A stretch of DNA of 64,000 nt from Dendrolimus kikuchii (GCA_019925095.2 CM034392.1:9477887-9541886); one strand, 5' to 3'; counted from the stretch's first letter, positions 1 to 11,924 are shown. Numbers and translations: made by a program. The notes: generated by a model not told the origin, from the letters alone.

Positions 1-1590
1 AAATAGGAATTTTCCCCAACATATCCAACTTAACGTTCTCATCTCGCTATATGGATACGATATGGGTTTGTTTTAATGGAAGTTGTCAGAAATTGATATG
101 ATAGAGTGACTGACAACGGAGTTGAAATTGACGAGTTTTTGTAGAAACAACAGAACCAGCCTCAATAGAAGCTAGATTGTTAGTTAACTCACTATTTTCG
201 TACATAACTTTGTTTGTTGTATTTTCGGGAGATTACAGGACTCTTAGTGACAAGACTTTAAAAGAATGAAGAGAAAAGAAATATTACCGGATTGGAAAAA
301 CAGAAATGTAAAGGTGCGGGGATAAGTATCTAATACCTATAGATACTTCGGCCACTATAGGAGAGCAGCATAATGACTCTGTTTTCTGTAAAAGTTTGGT
401 GGCATCACTGATAATCATGTTTACTAATCTGTAGATAGTTTATAAACTAGTTTTATGATATATTTATTCTTGAATAAATGTAGTCGGATACGGGTGTATA
501 TTTTATAATATTTCGATTAGTAGGTACATTTCACCAAAGCTTTAATGGTGTGCAAGCTACCACCTTAATAATTACTATTTATTTCGTTATGTAGGTACCT
601 AGAACATAATTTGAGTAATATCTATTTATTATTTTTAGTTAGATAGTCTTGACTTGGGAAAGGTCTACGTCCAGCAGTAGACATTGATTGGTTAAAGAAA
701 GTCTTGACAGAGTCGTTTTCCTAGCACATTCTAATCCAATACAAAACACGTTGACTTATAATGGTGAGGAAGATGATTTGTGTGTCAAGAGTCCCACAGC
801 ACGAGTCACCAATGATTTTGTAAAAAAAAAAAGAAGAAATAGGAAAAAAGTGGACCCCGAACTCCATAATGCACACACCAAAAACAACCGGATTTTACAG
901 CTATATTGAGTAAAATAAAATTTTTGTAATTACAAAGACTTAAATAACAGCAAATTGCCTGTATTTGCCAGGTTATTTACACCCGCAAATATATTGAAAA
1001 TTCTACTTCCAGGATGTATTAATTTTCAGCCTCTAAGAAGTATCGGAAACTCCTTTAAAGATAGTGTAGGGTGCTTTCCTACATATGATGTTAATGATAG
1101 AGGTTTGTAGATGTAAATTGTTTATTTCTAAATTATAGTAATGAAAATGATGGTGCTTATGATTATGCTAAAATCAGTGGCTGTTTTGCCGACTGACCGA
1201 GTACGGTGTTAAATGAATACTAAAGAATATGTTAAAATGCACGTGTCTGCGTAAATCGCTGACACGGCAATGTACGGCTGTTGCTAGCCCGTACAGATAG
1301 GACTCAGTCTAGAAACAAAGTCGGGATTAAACAGACTAACGGGACAGTCCCTGGGCTCAGCCTTCAAGTATTGCGAATAATAAATACACTTTCATAGAAA
1401 ACCAAAGCGAAGGCTACCATGGTGGTATACCTTGTGCAGTGCTGTTCAGTATTCTGCGCAATTACTTATTATATAATATTTTTTAGCTACTTAAGATCCT
1501 GCTATTTGCTCAAGATCGGAAAAAAAGTAAAAAAATTGGAACATGAACAAATTTTAATATCTCCTATAACCATTTTTTTTATGTTCAATA
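1..1590. other. AT-rich DNA, nothing recognised
   Basis: Only short, low-complexity or basic reading frames occur here. The longest (688-909, +) is rich in Lys and Asn with no domain I recognise. No repeat family seen elsewhere in the window was matched. Confidence 0.5.
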
Positions 1591-2040
1591 GGTTTACGTT
1601 TGATCGCTATCTTACCTGTTGTTGAGCGATGACACGGTCTAGGGTGGAGCACGTTTACCTAGAAGATACCTATTCATTCGTGAAATGAAACTCCAAGATT
1701 GTATTTGTCAAGAAAAACGAACTCCGACAGATTATTACATTCTTCGTCCCTGTGCACCAGACAGGGTGAAGCGAAGCATTTGGTCCTGACTGAAGGTGTT
1801 TCCACCAAGTATGATAGTAGAACTAGCTTATGTAGTTTTAAGAGACACTCCCCGAAGTGTATCCGATAGAAGACCGACAGTCTAGCAACCTTGCGTCTAT
1901 GCTGAAGACTTTGAAGCCGAGTATTAAAGTGATGGTCATGATGGCCGACCAGCCTCGTGGCTCTTTTTTCTTCCTCCAACGCCTCCAACTGGTATTTTAT
2001 TGAGCCGTCCCAAAAATGAGAACAGTACTCCATGCCCAAT
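1591..2040 (-). pseudogene. Jockey-type LINE, C-terminal RT fragment and 3' UTR
   Basis: On the minus strand this encodes the end of a non-LTR reverse transcriptase: MEYCSHFWDGSIKYQLEALE, then a VFYRIHFGECL segment. These are the post-RT 'thumb' motifs of Jockey-type elements. The frame runs 121 residues from 2039 to a stop near 1674, followed by a short 3' UTR ending around 1591. The catalytic YADD region is absent, so this is a 5'-truncated dead copy. Related tails in the same orientation lie at 8115-8505, 12215-12360 and 52795-53705. Assignment to Jockey rather than a neighbouring clade rests on remembered motifs. Confidence 0.75.
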
Positions 2041-2199
2041 CGAACTTGTGCTTGCTATAAAGAACCTACTTACATTTTTATTAGATGTCGTAGCATTTGA
2101 AAAGAATTAAGAGCTGAAGATACTACAGATAATAGACAATATGTTACTAAAATATAATATATCCACATCAAGCTGTAATTGAAAAAAGACATGGTAAGT

Positions 2200-2850
2200 C
2201 CGAAATAAATTTCGAACGCATCGCGCATTTTGCAATTGTAGTGTGCTCATGTAACCCGCCAACGCAAAAACACGGCATCAGCGCTAAAAATACACAAAGT
2301 CAACACAACTGCGGCTGTGAAACCGCATCCAAGTTAAGACCGCCTCCGGCAGCGACACTCTATTTGGCAGTGTATACACACACATAAACACCGTCCTTAC
2401 TGGGAATAAATTGGTGTGGCTGTTCACATACACAAGCTATCGTTGTGTACCAAGAATAGCGTGTACAGATACTGAGTCGCTGAGTTGTGTGTGGTTCCAA
2501 ACATTTGATACGTTCGAATGAGGTTATCAACCGGCGTTGTGTGAGTCGTACTGTCGGCGATCACTAGAGTTCTTAGTTTTCGTTTTTTACTCGACAAACT
2601 TAAGTATACCGTTGAATGGTGGCGCTAGCGTCCTTAACAAATAAGCGATTTATTCGAAAGAGTCGGCATACAAGTTCGTACGGTAAGTAACCGTCGGTAA
2701 AATTAAGTTTGTCGAGGTTTGTTCCTTTGATAAATTCGGCTCCGCTCCCAAAAGGGTCAAGTGTGGATAACAGCTTTATAAAGACGTCACCGCGTCACGT
2801 GGGAACGGTTTTGTAATGTTCGTTATTTATGAATTTATTCTATTTAATGT
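2200..2850 (+). promoter_or_regulatory. Possible non-coding first exon or promoter block
   Basis: This is a non-repeat stretch with more CpG than its surroundings. It contains an excellent splice donor context (CGTACG then GTAAGTAACC, intron starting at 2683) and a CRE-like/E-box cluster near 2787-2800 (gacgtcaccgcgtcacgtg). No long reading frame is present. It could be the first non-coding exon of a gene transcribed to the right, or regulatory DNA. The splice donor may be chance. Confidence 0.25.
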
Positions 2851-3214
2851 CACCCGAATGTTTGACGGGCATTATGCGCATTCTTTAAAAGGTTGGTTGT
2901 GTTCAACTTTTCCTGTTATTAAAAAACGTATAGGTAAATCAGTTGTGGCTATCCATATAAATAAATATTAATATAGAAACTAAACTAATAAGTAGATACA
3001 ATAAATTGCTCGCTAGTATTCCAATAAATAAAATTAATACATATATATGTGTAATTTCACAATAAATCTTATTCAAAATGACAGTTTTTAGTATTATCGT
3101 CTGTCTGATAGTTTGTCCTCGTTTCATGCATGTTATATGTCCATAAATTGCACGATTCAAACACAAAACAAAGAAACTGCTTTTTTGTTTATATTTTAAC
3201 AAATTTATTAGATA

Positions 3215-3690
3215 ACTAGGATATGCCCGCGACTTGGTCCACTCTTGACTTGAAATTCCCGCGGGATTCCCGGGGCACAAATTACCAGAGCATTTATAAA
3301 TCTATCGTTTTAGTGAAAATTGTGTCGGCATAAGCTAATTTTTATGCACCCAAACAACTAAAAACTGCCCCCGGGAAAATTCCCGCTGGAGTCCTGGGAT
3401 AACAAATACCACACATTTTATTACATAAAAATTGCTATCAAACAGTGTAACAATCGTCTTGGAAATAGATTATTTTCAATTTGGCCTTATTAAATAATTT
3501 CCAGAAAAATTAATGCCGGGTTTTCTGGATAAACAGTAACGCAGATTTTAAGTCTAAGCATTTTCTGTCGATCAGAGAATGTCGCATCGAAATCGGCCCA
3601 GTCGTTTTTATGTGAATCACGAACAAACGGACAAGAAATCTAAAAAAAAGTTGCATCGTGTATTCTCCATCGTTTATATATTATATTCCA
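3215..3690 (+). repeat. Dispersed CCCGCGACTTCG-type repeat
   Basis: Begins ctaggatatgcccgcgact. It carries the recurring landmarks of this family: a cccgcgggattcccgggac block, an ataagctaattttatgcaccc block, a gctatcgatcag(tg)aaaa block, and a distal 'gtcgtttttatgtgaatc' block. Other copies lie at 6205-6598, 17165-17485, 26590-26930 (reverse), 37085-37345 and 42950-43430. No coding capacity. Class unresolved (Helitron-like, SINE-like or LINE tail). A weaker related piece continues at 3820-4000. Confidence 0.75.
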
Positions 3691-4234
3691 TTTAATAGTT
3701 TATATGTACAGACAGGGCACGGTTAGAATTTTTACAATATTATAGATTTTGTTAACAAAAGAAACAAAGCGTTGAAACGAAAGAACGTCAGCAAATAAGA
3801 GGTGAAAATAATATTAAAATCGGTTCAGTATCTTACAATTAAATTAGTAAAACTGCGTCCAGGAAATTTCCGAATGAGTTACCGGAATACAAAAAGCCGC
3901 AGATTTTGAGTCATAAAATTTCCTATCAATTAGAAAAGTTTCATGAAAGTTTGTCCTTTTATTTGTTTTTGTTTGTAATCGCATTCTGAATTAACATATT
4001 AAGTAGTGTTATGAGTAAAATTTTCTTTAAAGAGCTTATAAACCTTGTATAACTAGATAGATACTATTACCATACATAAACCAAAGATCTACCACCACGA
4101 AAAAACTTGGAATGGTATGACAATCGCCTATGGAGCTTCACTTGCTTATCGCAAGTTTCATTGGAGATATTAACTGTAGAACCGAACACAAGACGGATAA
4201 AACGTTAAAAATAACGCCCTTATCGTATAGCCAC

Positions 4235-4393
4235 ACGAGCGTATGAAATAAAATTAAATGAAATTTATTTACATAAAGAGTACAAGGAACATAAAATAAT
4301 TCACAATACGATGACAATTTTATAGGAGCGTCCAAAGTTAGCTCTGCTGCCCGCACTAGGTCTCAACAGAGCCTGCGTGGCGGGCCTCAGTGG
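4235..4393. repeat. Short dispersed repeat (also at 15645-15792)
   Basis: An AT-rich head (aatgaaatttatttacataa) leads to a GC-rich tail (cactaggtctcaacagagcc, then tgtggcggg-like sequence). The same head-to-tail order is seen at 15645-15792. Neither copy codes for anything. It may be the 3' end of a LINE in reverse orientation. Confidence 0.6.
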
Positions 4394-4397
4394 AGTC

Positions 4398-4605
4398 CAG
4401 GTGGTAGGGCATTTGCCCGACTGGATGGCTACCACCCCCGGTCTGAATGTTGCCATAACAACTTTGAGTTGTGTTCCGGCATTAGTGACCAGGTTCAAGT
4501 CTCCCTTAAGAGAACAGCAGCGCATTTGTAAGCACCTTTGGTGTTGCAAATGTCCATAGGCGATGGTAACGCCTGTCTGCTGAACTCCTGCAATAAAAGA
4601 ATGTT
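4398..4605 (+). repeat. ~300-bp GTAAGAGGCGACAAAAC repeat, partial
   Basis: In sense direction the family reads aggtggtagggcatttgccc ... ccataacaac(c)ttgagttgtg ... gttgcaaatgtccataggcg ... ctgctgaactcctgcaataa. The AATAAA at the end suggests a LINE 3' UTR or LINE-mobilised SINE. This copy lacks the first ~70 bp. Other sense-strand copies: 4764-5005 and 56865-57150. Reverse copies: 11105-11345, 19623-19935, 22785-24082 (interrupted), 41697-42000, 43655-43925. Confidence 0.8.
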
Positions 4606-4763
4606 CACTTTGGTTTCGAAGCTCTTTTTCTTTCATTGCCTGATATTATTATTAAAACTAAAAAACAATTTAAATTATATACATACGTTATCTGTCAATA
4701 TCTAACGTTATTACCAATTAAATACAATATCGCATCACAAATAATGCATTACAGAGACATATA

Positions 4764-5005
4764 CATTTGCCAGGTGTTAGGGCATTTGCCTGACTGGATG
4801 ACTACCACCCCTGATTTAAAGTATGTCGCCATAACAACCTTGAGTGTTGTGTTCTGGTATTAGTGACCAGGTTCCAGTTTCCCTTAAGAGAGCAGCAGCG
4901 CATTTGTAGCAACTTTAATGTTGCAAATGACCATACTCAATGATAACCGCTTTTCATCAGGTGGGCCGTCTGCATGTCTGCTGAACTCGTGCAATAAATA
5001 AAGAG
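4764..5005 (+). repeat. ~300-bp GTAAGAGGCGACAAAAC repeat, partial
   Basis: Second copy in the same orientation, 160 bp downstream of the first. It starts at the same internal point (caggtgttagggcatttgcc) and ends with tgctgaactcgtgcaataaa. More diverged than the copy at 56865. Confidence 0.8.
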
Positions 5006-5289
5006 GTTGATCAAAATGTTTTATACACTGCAAATATGCTGGTACACAAAATATTAAACTAATACCAAATATATTTTTTAAAAAAACATGTTCTCTTTTA
5101 AGTATGTACCGTTGGTAGCGGATACATTATTTGTGGCTTTTGATATCGAAACTCTGAGGCCATAGAGCCCAGAAACCCACGGCCTTTATCGAGACCTATC
5201 AAAACGGTTGATAGATGTCTCACGTGACTAAAACACTGGCCTGTATTTTGGGCAACGCATAAGCCTTGCCATACAACTTTTATAATTAA
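5006..5289. other. Unassigned spacer
   Basis: No repeat or coding match recognised. It contains the left target-site copy (5278-5289, ttttataattaa) of the adjacent RTE insertion. Confidence 0.5.
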
Positions 5290-5786
5290 CATACATACAC
5301 AACTTCATGCCAGTTCCCTTGCGGGGTAGGCACGAACAACAGAGCGCCATTTACGCTTATTCTTACACACCTCACTTGCTTCTTTGACATTCATAGCTCT
5401 TGTCATGCACGCTTGTTTGTTCTTAAGGCTCCTGACATCCCCTTCTGCTAGTACACGATCAATTTGATCATGGAAGGTGTGTCGTGGCCTTCCACTACTT
5501 CTGCATGCATCCACTTTTGCACTGTATATCTGTTTAGTCATTCTTTCATCGTGCATTCTTTCCACATGCCCGAACCACCGGAGCATTCCTTTCCTTACCT
5601 TCACCCCGACACTCTCTTTCAGACCAACTCTCTTTCTTACTTCGATATTACGAACGCGGTCCGCGAGCGTCACTCCGCAGATTTTGCGCAGTGCTCGCAT
5701 CTCGACCGCGTTTACTCTACTTTCATGCTCTCTCTTCCATACCCAACTCTCGCTTCCATACGTGAGCGTAGGTACCAGCACCGCTA
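5290..5786 (-). mobile_element. 5'-truncated RTE-type LINE, RT C-terminus
   Basis: The minus strand encodes about 160 residues of the end of an RTE-type endonuclease/reverse transcriptase: VLVPTLTYGSESWVW, then NAVEMRALRKICGV, MLRWFGHVERMHDERMTKQI, GRPRHTFHDQIDRVLAEGDV and a terminal VVRAYPARELA stop. The frame is uninterrupted. The 3' end is a short ATGT-type tail. The insertion is bounded by a perfect 12-bp duplication ttttataattaa (5278-5289 and 5787-5798), showing target-primed integration of a 497-bp truncated copy. Two more copies with their own duplications are at 37906-38077 and 40253-40588. Confidence 0.9.
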
Positions 5787-6204
5787 TTTTATAATTAAGT
5801 TGCAGGTATATACGATTTTTTTACGTAATGATTGTAAATAATAATTGTAACATTATATTTGACATAATAGAAAACACAACACTAAAAAAAATTATGTACC
5901 TACATTGTGTGATATCACCACTTTATTTCACTTTCCACATCTAAACACAATTCCAATCAATGACTTTATACTTCACTGTGACTTTTCTGGTACAGGATAG
6001 AGATCAAATAATTGTTTCCAACAAACACTAGCCCTGTTTTACAATTTTCCGCCAAAACACACCGATTTTACGTAAACGGTCGGTATCTCAAGTGGTGCCA
6101 TTTTTAAGCAGTGAATGTTTGCGGGAACAAGGTTTTCATAACAATACAATTACTTATTTTCACAAGTGTCAAAGTTGTACATAGTATACGTTATGGCATA
6201 GGAA

Positions 6205-6598
6205 GGAGTAAGTAGGATTTCCCCGCGATTTCGTCCACGTTGGACGGAATAAGCTAATTTATACGTGTACTAATAACTTGAAACCACTCCCGTGATAAAA
6301 CCTCGCGGGATTCCCGGGATACAAAGTATCACAGTTTTTATGACAGAGAATTTGCTATCGGTCAGTGAAAATATCACATCGAAATCCATTTTTTTCTGCA
6401 ACCGGGTCATTTTAAACCGCTCCCAAAAAAAATTCCGTGAGATTCCCGGGGTATAACATACCATAGATTTTAAATCCAGGAATTTGATATCGATCAGCGA
6501 AAACCGCATCGGAATTGGCCTAGTAGTTTTAACGTGAATCTTGAACAAGCAAACAAAAAAATTTAAAAAATTACACACATCATTTTATATTATAGATT
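6205..6598 (+). repeat. Dispersed CCCGCGACTTCG-type repeat
   Basis: Carries accccgcgatttcgtccacg, two 'gggattcccggg' blocks, gctatcggtcagtgaaaa, and the distal cctagtagttttaacgtgaa block followed by acaagcaaac. Same family and orientation as 3215-3690. Confidence 0.75.
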
Positions 6599-6637
6599 AC
6601 TACAACTATAGTTTCATAACATCCCCTATATATAAAT

Positions 6638-7412
6638 ACACTAGCTGTGCCCGCGTCGTCGGCGTGGAATTTGCTTTCAAAACCCTCCGATTTTGAAACA
6701 TTCTTCATTGGTGCTTCGCTCCTATTGGTCTTAGCGTGATGGTATATAGCCTAGAGCCTTCCTCGATAAATGGGCTATCCAACACTGAAAGAATTTTTCA
6801 AATCAGACCAGTAGTTCCTGAGATTAGCGCGTTCAATCAAACAATATTAGTATATTTGGTTACAACACTAATACTTACATTTTAAATATCGCGATATCTT
6901 TTGAATATAACATCCGAATTGAATAATTCAAAAAGTTCTAGAAAGGTATTGAATTCGTCTTGAATATGGAGTAATTTATTTTGATAAGGATTAATACCAA
7001 GATACAAAATAAAGAGTTTTTGAAGCGACGGCATTTTAATTATTTAAAACAATAAAAGAAAACACTTATTGTGAGATAGCTACAATAGTTAGACATATAG
7101 TTGCGCGATATTTTTTGTAGACAATTATATGTTCTGCAAAGTGGTAATACATAGTTTTGTTCTATAATCAACAGTTTTCGCAGCGCACGCCGTGTAAGGA
7201 TTTTTTCGGGTAATTTTTTTACACCTTGGGTTACATTATTGAACTTTTAGTACGGATCCCTAATTTTTTTGAAAATATAATACACCCTATATCCTTCCTC
7301 GATAGATGTACTATTCAACACTGAAAGAATTTTTCAAATCGGACCAGCGGTTCCTGAGATTAGCGCGTTTAAACAAACAAACTCGTCAGCTTTATAATAT
7401 TAGTATAAATAA
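6638..7412 (+). repeat. ~770-bp non-autonomous element, GATTAGCGCG family
   Basis: Begins actagctgtgcccgcgtcgt and ends cgtcagctttataatattag. It has an internal 'ctgaaagaatttttcaaatc' / 'gttcctgagattagcgcgtt' block that appears twice (6785-6835 and 7321-7370), so the copy contains an internal direct duplication. A full reverse-orientation relative lies at 40635-41360. No protein-coding potential. Class unresolved. Confidence 0.65.
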
Positions 7413-7800
7413 GATAGCCTGTGTTATTCTGACGTGTAAGCTATATTATTGTAAAATTTATCAAAATCCATTCAGTAGTTTTTCGTGAAAGAGTAACAAA
7501 CATACATACATCCTTATATCTAAACATATATATATCTTACATAATATATTTATTATTAAAATGTAAGTAATCGTACAATAATCATATATACCACCGTCGC
7601 CACTCCTAATCAGAATATTCTTGCCACGGGTTGTCTAGAAGAGATCGCTTTTTAGCGATAAGACCGCCGTTTGTACTCAACTAGACTAATACTAATTCGT
7701 AAGTTTTTCTGTAATGGTGTACAATGACGTGTCATCTATCTATCTATCTCTCTACATCCATACATTCTTTCGCATTTATAATGTTAGTAGGATATCCAAT
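7413..7800 (+). repeat. Repeat tail cluster with TATC microsatellite
   Basis: Contains three known-looking pieces: 'cagtagtttttcgtgaaagagtaac' type tail at 7470-7505, a gccacgggttgtctagaaga ... tagcgataagaccgcc block at 7620-7680 (also in reverse at 52250-52380 and 55895-55990), and a (TATC) microsatellite at about 7735-7755 followed by tcgcatttataatgttag. Confidence 0.6.
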
Positions 7801-8114
7801 TCAGTTATCTGCCACGGTAATATCTAATGAGGGATATGATTCATAATAACAACAAACGTTCCCTCATAACAAATTTAAGCCTTTGTTCTGTAAAATACCT
7901 CTGACTGTAGTTAGGTATATAAATATGCGGATAGTGGTCATTTTATACCACCCACGCAGTTTTCCAATGAAACTCATGACGTGTAAACGAATCACGTACT
8001 TTAAGCGACAACATTCGTCACCAAAGTGCCATACAGTGGGTGTTTGATATATTTTACAATTATTTCTAGAACTATAGGTATAAGTACCAAAAAAAGCGTT
8101 TTTTTGTTGTATAT

Positions 8115-8505
8115 TTTAGGCTCGTGTATGAACGACAATGCACCTGATATCAGATGAAAATGCAGCACCCTTACCCAAGAGATACCTGTTCACGCAGGAC
8201 TTGAACTTTTACTTCCAGTAAAAATAGACGATGGAACGAGATTCAGTCTTCAGCAGTACGTATTATAAAAGTGGAAGCATAGCGCTTCGTCCGCTTGGGT
8301 GGTGGTATCATATATCTGTGGCGTGAGCTCATACGTCTATTTGTCCAGTGGTAAAAAGGTGAGGGAGGAATTAATTCGCGCAATTCCGTGGCACACTCGC
8401 CGAAGTGTATCCTATAGAATACCGACAAACTAACGACTCTGCGCCGATGATCTAGGCTAGGCTCTGAAAACTCCTTTCGTGTAAGTGGTGTCAGGACGTG
8501 CGTTT
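8115..8505 (-). pseudogene. Jockey-type LINE, C-terminal RT fragment and 3' UTR
   Basis: The minus strand reads SVFYRIHFGECATELREL, then a Pro-rich LIPPSPFYHWTNRR and a KRYASTFIIRTAE segment, which is the far C-terminus of the Jockey-type RT also seen at 1674-2039. The frame is broken after that and the 3' UTR runs to about 8115. No catalytic residues remain. Confidence 0.7.
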
Positions 8506-8920
8506 AAATACCTTACTTCTCACTATTGTCATCAATCAATCACATCGCTTTGGTTAACGTTAATTTTTGATTATAATAATTACTAAAGCTATTCGATTCT
8601 TTACAATTATGATGTCATAACGCAGAACATCCTTACAAACTCAAAAAACTTGTGACGGTTTGTATATCGAAAATAAATTATTTCTGATGAAATTGTCAAC
8701 TACCCAATTACTGTGTTCTATTTGTCAATAATATTATCCACGCCAAAGATTATGTCCTGTTGTGATCAAATGCAGGAGGTTATGCTATTATTGATTTTAT
8801 ATGAACGGGTATTTGTGCAGGCATTTGCGCTTAATTAAGAACATTATGAAAGGGATATAGAAGATAATAGGTATTCTTTTTCCATTATAGGGAGGTAAAT
8901 ATTGAGAACATCAGATAGTA

Positions 8921-9075
8921 ATTGTGATACTAATGTCAGCTGTCTATCTAAACAGATTAACCAAGTTAAATCACTTGGATGAAAGGCAAAGAACTGAAAG
9001 GACAAGATGATATTTAATAACACGCGATGATTCAGGTTTATGTTTATATGGATCCCTTTAGTTGATTAGTTCCAC
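8921..9075 (+). repeat. Unclassified repeat, TAGACGGATCA family
   Basis: Shares landmark order with 18995-19140 (reverse) and 42470-42620: a gatactaatgtcagctgtc/gatactagacggatcagcc start, an AACTGAAAGGACA-type middle, and ggtttatgtttatatggatc then a 'ttagttga' end. Fragment at 12160-12200. Non-coding. Confidence 0.5.
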
Positions 9076-9239
9076 GCGATGAGTCTCCACACGATGGGTG
9101 GCGTACCTATTTAATGTTATTAATCTACTAATACTTTTCCGCCGATTGTTTTCTTTTTTTTTCACAGATTAAAAGTAATTGAAAATTGGTTAGCTAGTTA
9201 TAATTAATGCAATAGGTTATTCCATTAGCATAAGATACC

Positions 9240-9640
9240 TAATACGGCCGCGCGCAGACGGCACTTTACATTACATGTTTATGATCTGACAACTCCACAT
9301 CGCGTAAAGCAGTAAAAAACAGAATTACACACAGCCCACCTAATTTGGAGTATCGTCGAAGCACGAACCATTCAAGCGAGTAGTTAGAAACCTGACCATT
9401 ACTATCACCACTAATTTCTTCGAAATGGCCTCGGCCGCTGCGTGTGCGCACCTCGTTAACGGGCCGACGGAATCCTGCTCCGCTCCACAAACAACCAGTC
9501 AGAGCACGCTGGCATACTGTGTCGCATATACTCGATGCTACGGTCACCAGTTTCACGGCGTTCATTTCTGGGACATTCTTGTTTTTGAATATAATTATAG
9601 TAGGTCTGCACGGTTTGCGTTTCTAGTCAGCTAATGTTAA
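9240..9640. promoter_or_regulatory. GC-rich, non-repeat island
   Basis: A locally CpG-rich block (for example aatggcctcggccgctgcgt) inside AT-rich DNA. Open frames of 60-99 codons run on both strands and share no known domain, as expected of GC-rich DNA. It could be an enhancer, promoter or unrecognised exon. Confidence 0.25.
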
Positions 9641-10429
9641 ATATCCATGTTTCAGAATAATGTTCACAGTAAATGACTCAGGCAAATTTTCTGACGCCAA
9701 AGAGGCTTTTTTTGGTAGCACGAAAATTGAATGAAATTTTTTAAGGATTAAGGACTTTTTTAATGGAAAGCATCCTTGTCAAACGCATCATAACCTCTAG
9801 ACACAGAATATTATTATTTTTATACTATGGGTGCCATAGAAAAACGTTATATTAAACTTCATTAATTTAATAACACTCTTAATAAATAAAAATTGTGTGT
9901 GTCAGTTCACACGCAGTAGAAGTGAAACTTCGGAGATTAAGAATTTTCGTATTTCTATTTTATTATAGACATCTATACTGTTAGGTAGTTTGAGCTTTAT
10001 TCTTAATAATTCAATCTAAATTACACTTTAAATCACTAGCATAAAGTTCAAAATTCAATGCACTGTTACGCACAATTTCCTTTGATCTACGTATAAAAGA
10101 ATATCTGCCTTTATTAAGAGTATACGAATAGAGCTAAAATTTATTAGAAATCATTCAAGTTTTATTTAAATTGAAGATTAATACTGGCGGGTAAAGAGTA
10201 ATGTATATTATTTTGAATTAAATAAGGTTGAATTTTATTTTTATTTCTTTTTAGTGTCGGTTTTTCGTTTCATCGAGTTTCGAATCACAACGATTCCAAA
10301 GATTCACTTCAAAAATATTTAAAAATCAATTGAATTCAAGCATATAGGTATTAAATATTTATAAGTAAAACATTTGAACCTTATTACTAGTGTAGACGTC
10401 AACATCATACAATTTATTGGCCCATCGTA
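9641..10429. other. AT-rich DNA, nothing recognised
   Basis: No open frame of interest and no match to the repeat families of this window. Confidence 0.5.
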
Positions 10430-10570
10430 TCCTATTAATATTATAAGCAAGTTAGTTTGTGATGTGAGGATGGATGTTTGTTACACGTTCATGCAAAAAT
10501 TATTGAACGGATTTTGATGAATCTATACAATAATGAGCTTATACATCAGAATAATAAATAAAATATAATT
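10430..10570 (-). repeat. Repeat tail, reverse orientation
   Basis: Reads cctattaatattataagcaa ... gtttgttacacgttcatgca ... attgaacggattttgatgaa. This is the reverse of the widespread 'cgtgaaagagtaacaaacat ... tataatattag' tail found at 7413-7505. Confidence 0.55.
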
Positions 10571-10584
10571 TATAAAGATAACTC

Positions 10585-10765
10585 TCTCAGTACTATGCTG
10601 GAAGAAACTCCAGCACTATGCTGAGGTGGCAACCTCATTTGTTGGGAATACTGTGTAGAATATCCTTAAACTTATCTATAACATTGTGTGAATTCTATTT
10701 GTTTATTTTGTATTGTCAATTTCCAGTCAAATAAATTCTCTCTTTCTTTTAGATATTATTGAAGC
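10585..10765 (+). repeat. Repeat with TTCCAGTCAAATAAATT tail
   Basis: Contains tgctggaagaaactccagca, then tgctgaggtggcaacctcat, tgttgggaatactgtgtaga and a tail caatttccagtcaaataaat followed by CT-rich sequence. The same order is seen around the Tc1 insertion at 27895-28127 and 29785-29870. Confidence 0.6.
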
Positions 10766-11104
10766 ACGAACGTAGTGCCCAGACACAGTATCACAATATT
10801 AAATAACAGAATACAAGTTGCTCGCCTCTGTAAATTGTGGTCACCCTTCATAGCCGTGTGTGGACGGCAATTTACAAATACTTGTCAATTTACAGTGACT
10901 CGAGTCGTTGCGACCAGTTTCTTTATTCGATAACCTTAAGTCCCCTTGTATAGGAGCGTGTGGATTTTAGTACCATAGTGCTAATACTAGGGTCTATTTA
11001 AAAGCTTAACGGACCTAACATTGACTAGGAAGTGAGCCACGTAATATTATTGTTTGTTTGAAAAGCGTATATTTTATGTACAGTTAATAACTTGATGTAT
11101 TTGG

Positions 11105-11345
11105 GAACTTGGGACTTTATTGCATGAGTTCAGTAGACAGGTAGATGGCCTACTTGATGGAAAGCGGTTACCATCGCCTATGGACATTTGCAACACCAAA
11201 GGTGCTACCAATACGTTGCTGCTCTCTTAAGGGAGACTGGAACCTAGTCACTAATGCCGGTACACAACTCAAGGTTGTTATGGCGGCATACTCTAGACCA
11301 GGGGTGGTAGCCATCCAGTCGGGCAAATACCCTACCACCTGGCAT
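11105..11345 (-). repeat. ~300-bp GTAAGAGGCGACAAAAC repeat, truncated
   Basis: Reverse copy running from attgcatgagttcagcagac to gcaaataccctaccacctgg. It lacks the distal cgcctcttacgacaggc module, so it is 5'-truncated in sense direction. Confidence 0.8.
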
Positions 11346-11900
11346 ATGGGAACCACTACTTGTAATTTTATGGGGTTTCGCAGTCCTTTGAGCAGAAACT
11401 TAGTCCTTTTACTATAGTCATGTTAATCTGACCAATGGGATTCTGAAGGGTGCTGAGTAGTTTAATATTGTAACGGTCAGCGGTTTCAAAGCTGTCCGGG
11501 ATCTATTCTTCAAATGAGAGACTGGTTTAGGATATTTTCTTTCAAGATACTTTTACAGGAAATGTATTCTGCTCATGGGTCGATACAATAATGTCATCTA
11601 TTGTTTTGAGAGGCGTTCCTCGATTTAAATAAAAAAAAATATATTTATTAATATATTATAAAGACTAAGGAGGTTAGTCGTTACAATGTCAAACACTGCG
11701 TATTCTACCGTCTGTACAATGGACAGTGTTCCGAGGATCTGTTCGATTTGGTGCCAACGTAACATTTTCACCACAGCAGCACTCGCCAACGGCGGGATGT
11801 TTACCCGTATTTCCTTGTGCTCTCACGCTCAACTACGCGATTGTTATCTGGAACGTTTATTCTGCGTACAATAACGACACGGAGAGAACTTCGCGCTGCG
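11346..11900. other. Unassigned DNA
   Basis: Nothing recognised. The reading frames near 11686-11950 are short and lack domains. Confidence 0.4.
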
Positions 11901-11924
11901 GTTTTCTCTCTACGCGTTATAAAA

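Larger units (their letters stand above)
4186..4760 (+). repeat. MITE copy split by a nested insertion
   Basis: The left half (4186-4234: acgttaaaaataacgccc ... agccacacgagcgtatg) and right half (about 4678-4760: atacatacgttatctgtc ... cgcatcacaaataatgcatt) together match the order of motifs in the intact MITE at 55067-55323. The two halves are separated by about 440 bp consisting of the repeats at 4235-4393 and 4398-4605 plus spacer. The MITE is therefore older than the insertion. Confidence 0.6.

Noticed and set aside
4377..4559. Short frames in the ~300-bp repeat as proteins
   Set aside because: The same frames recur with different stops and shifts in each copy, as expected of non-coding repeat DNA.
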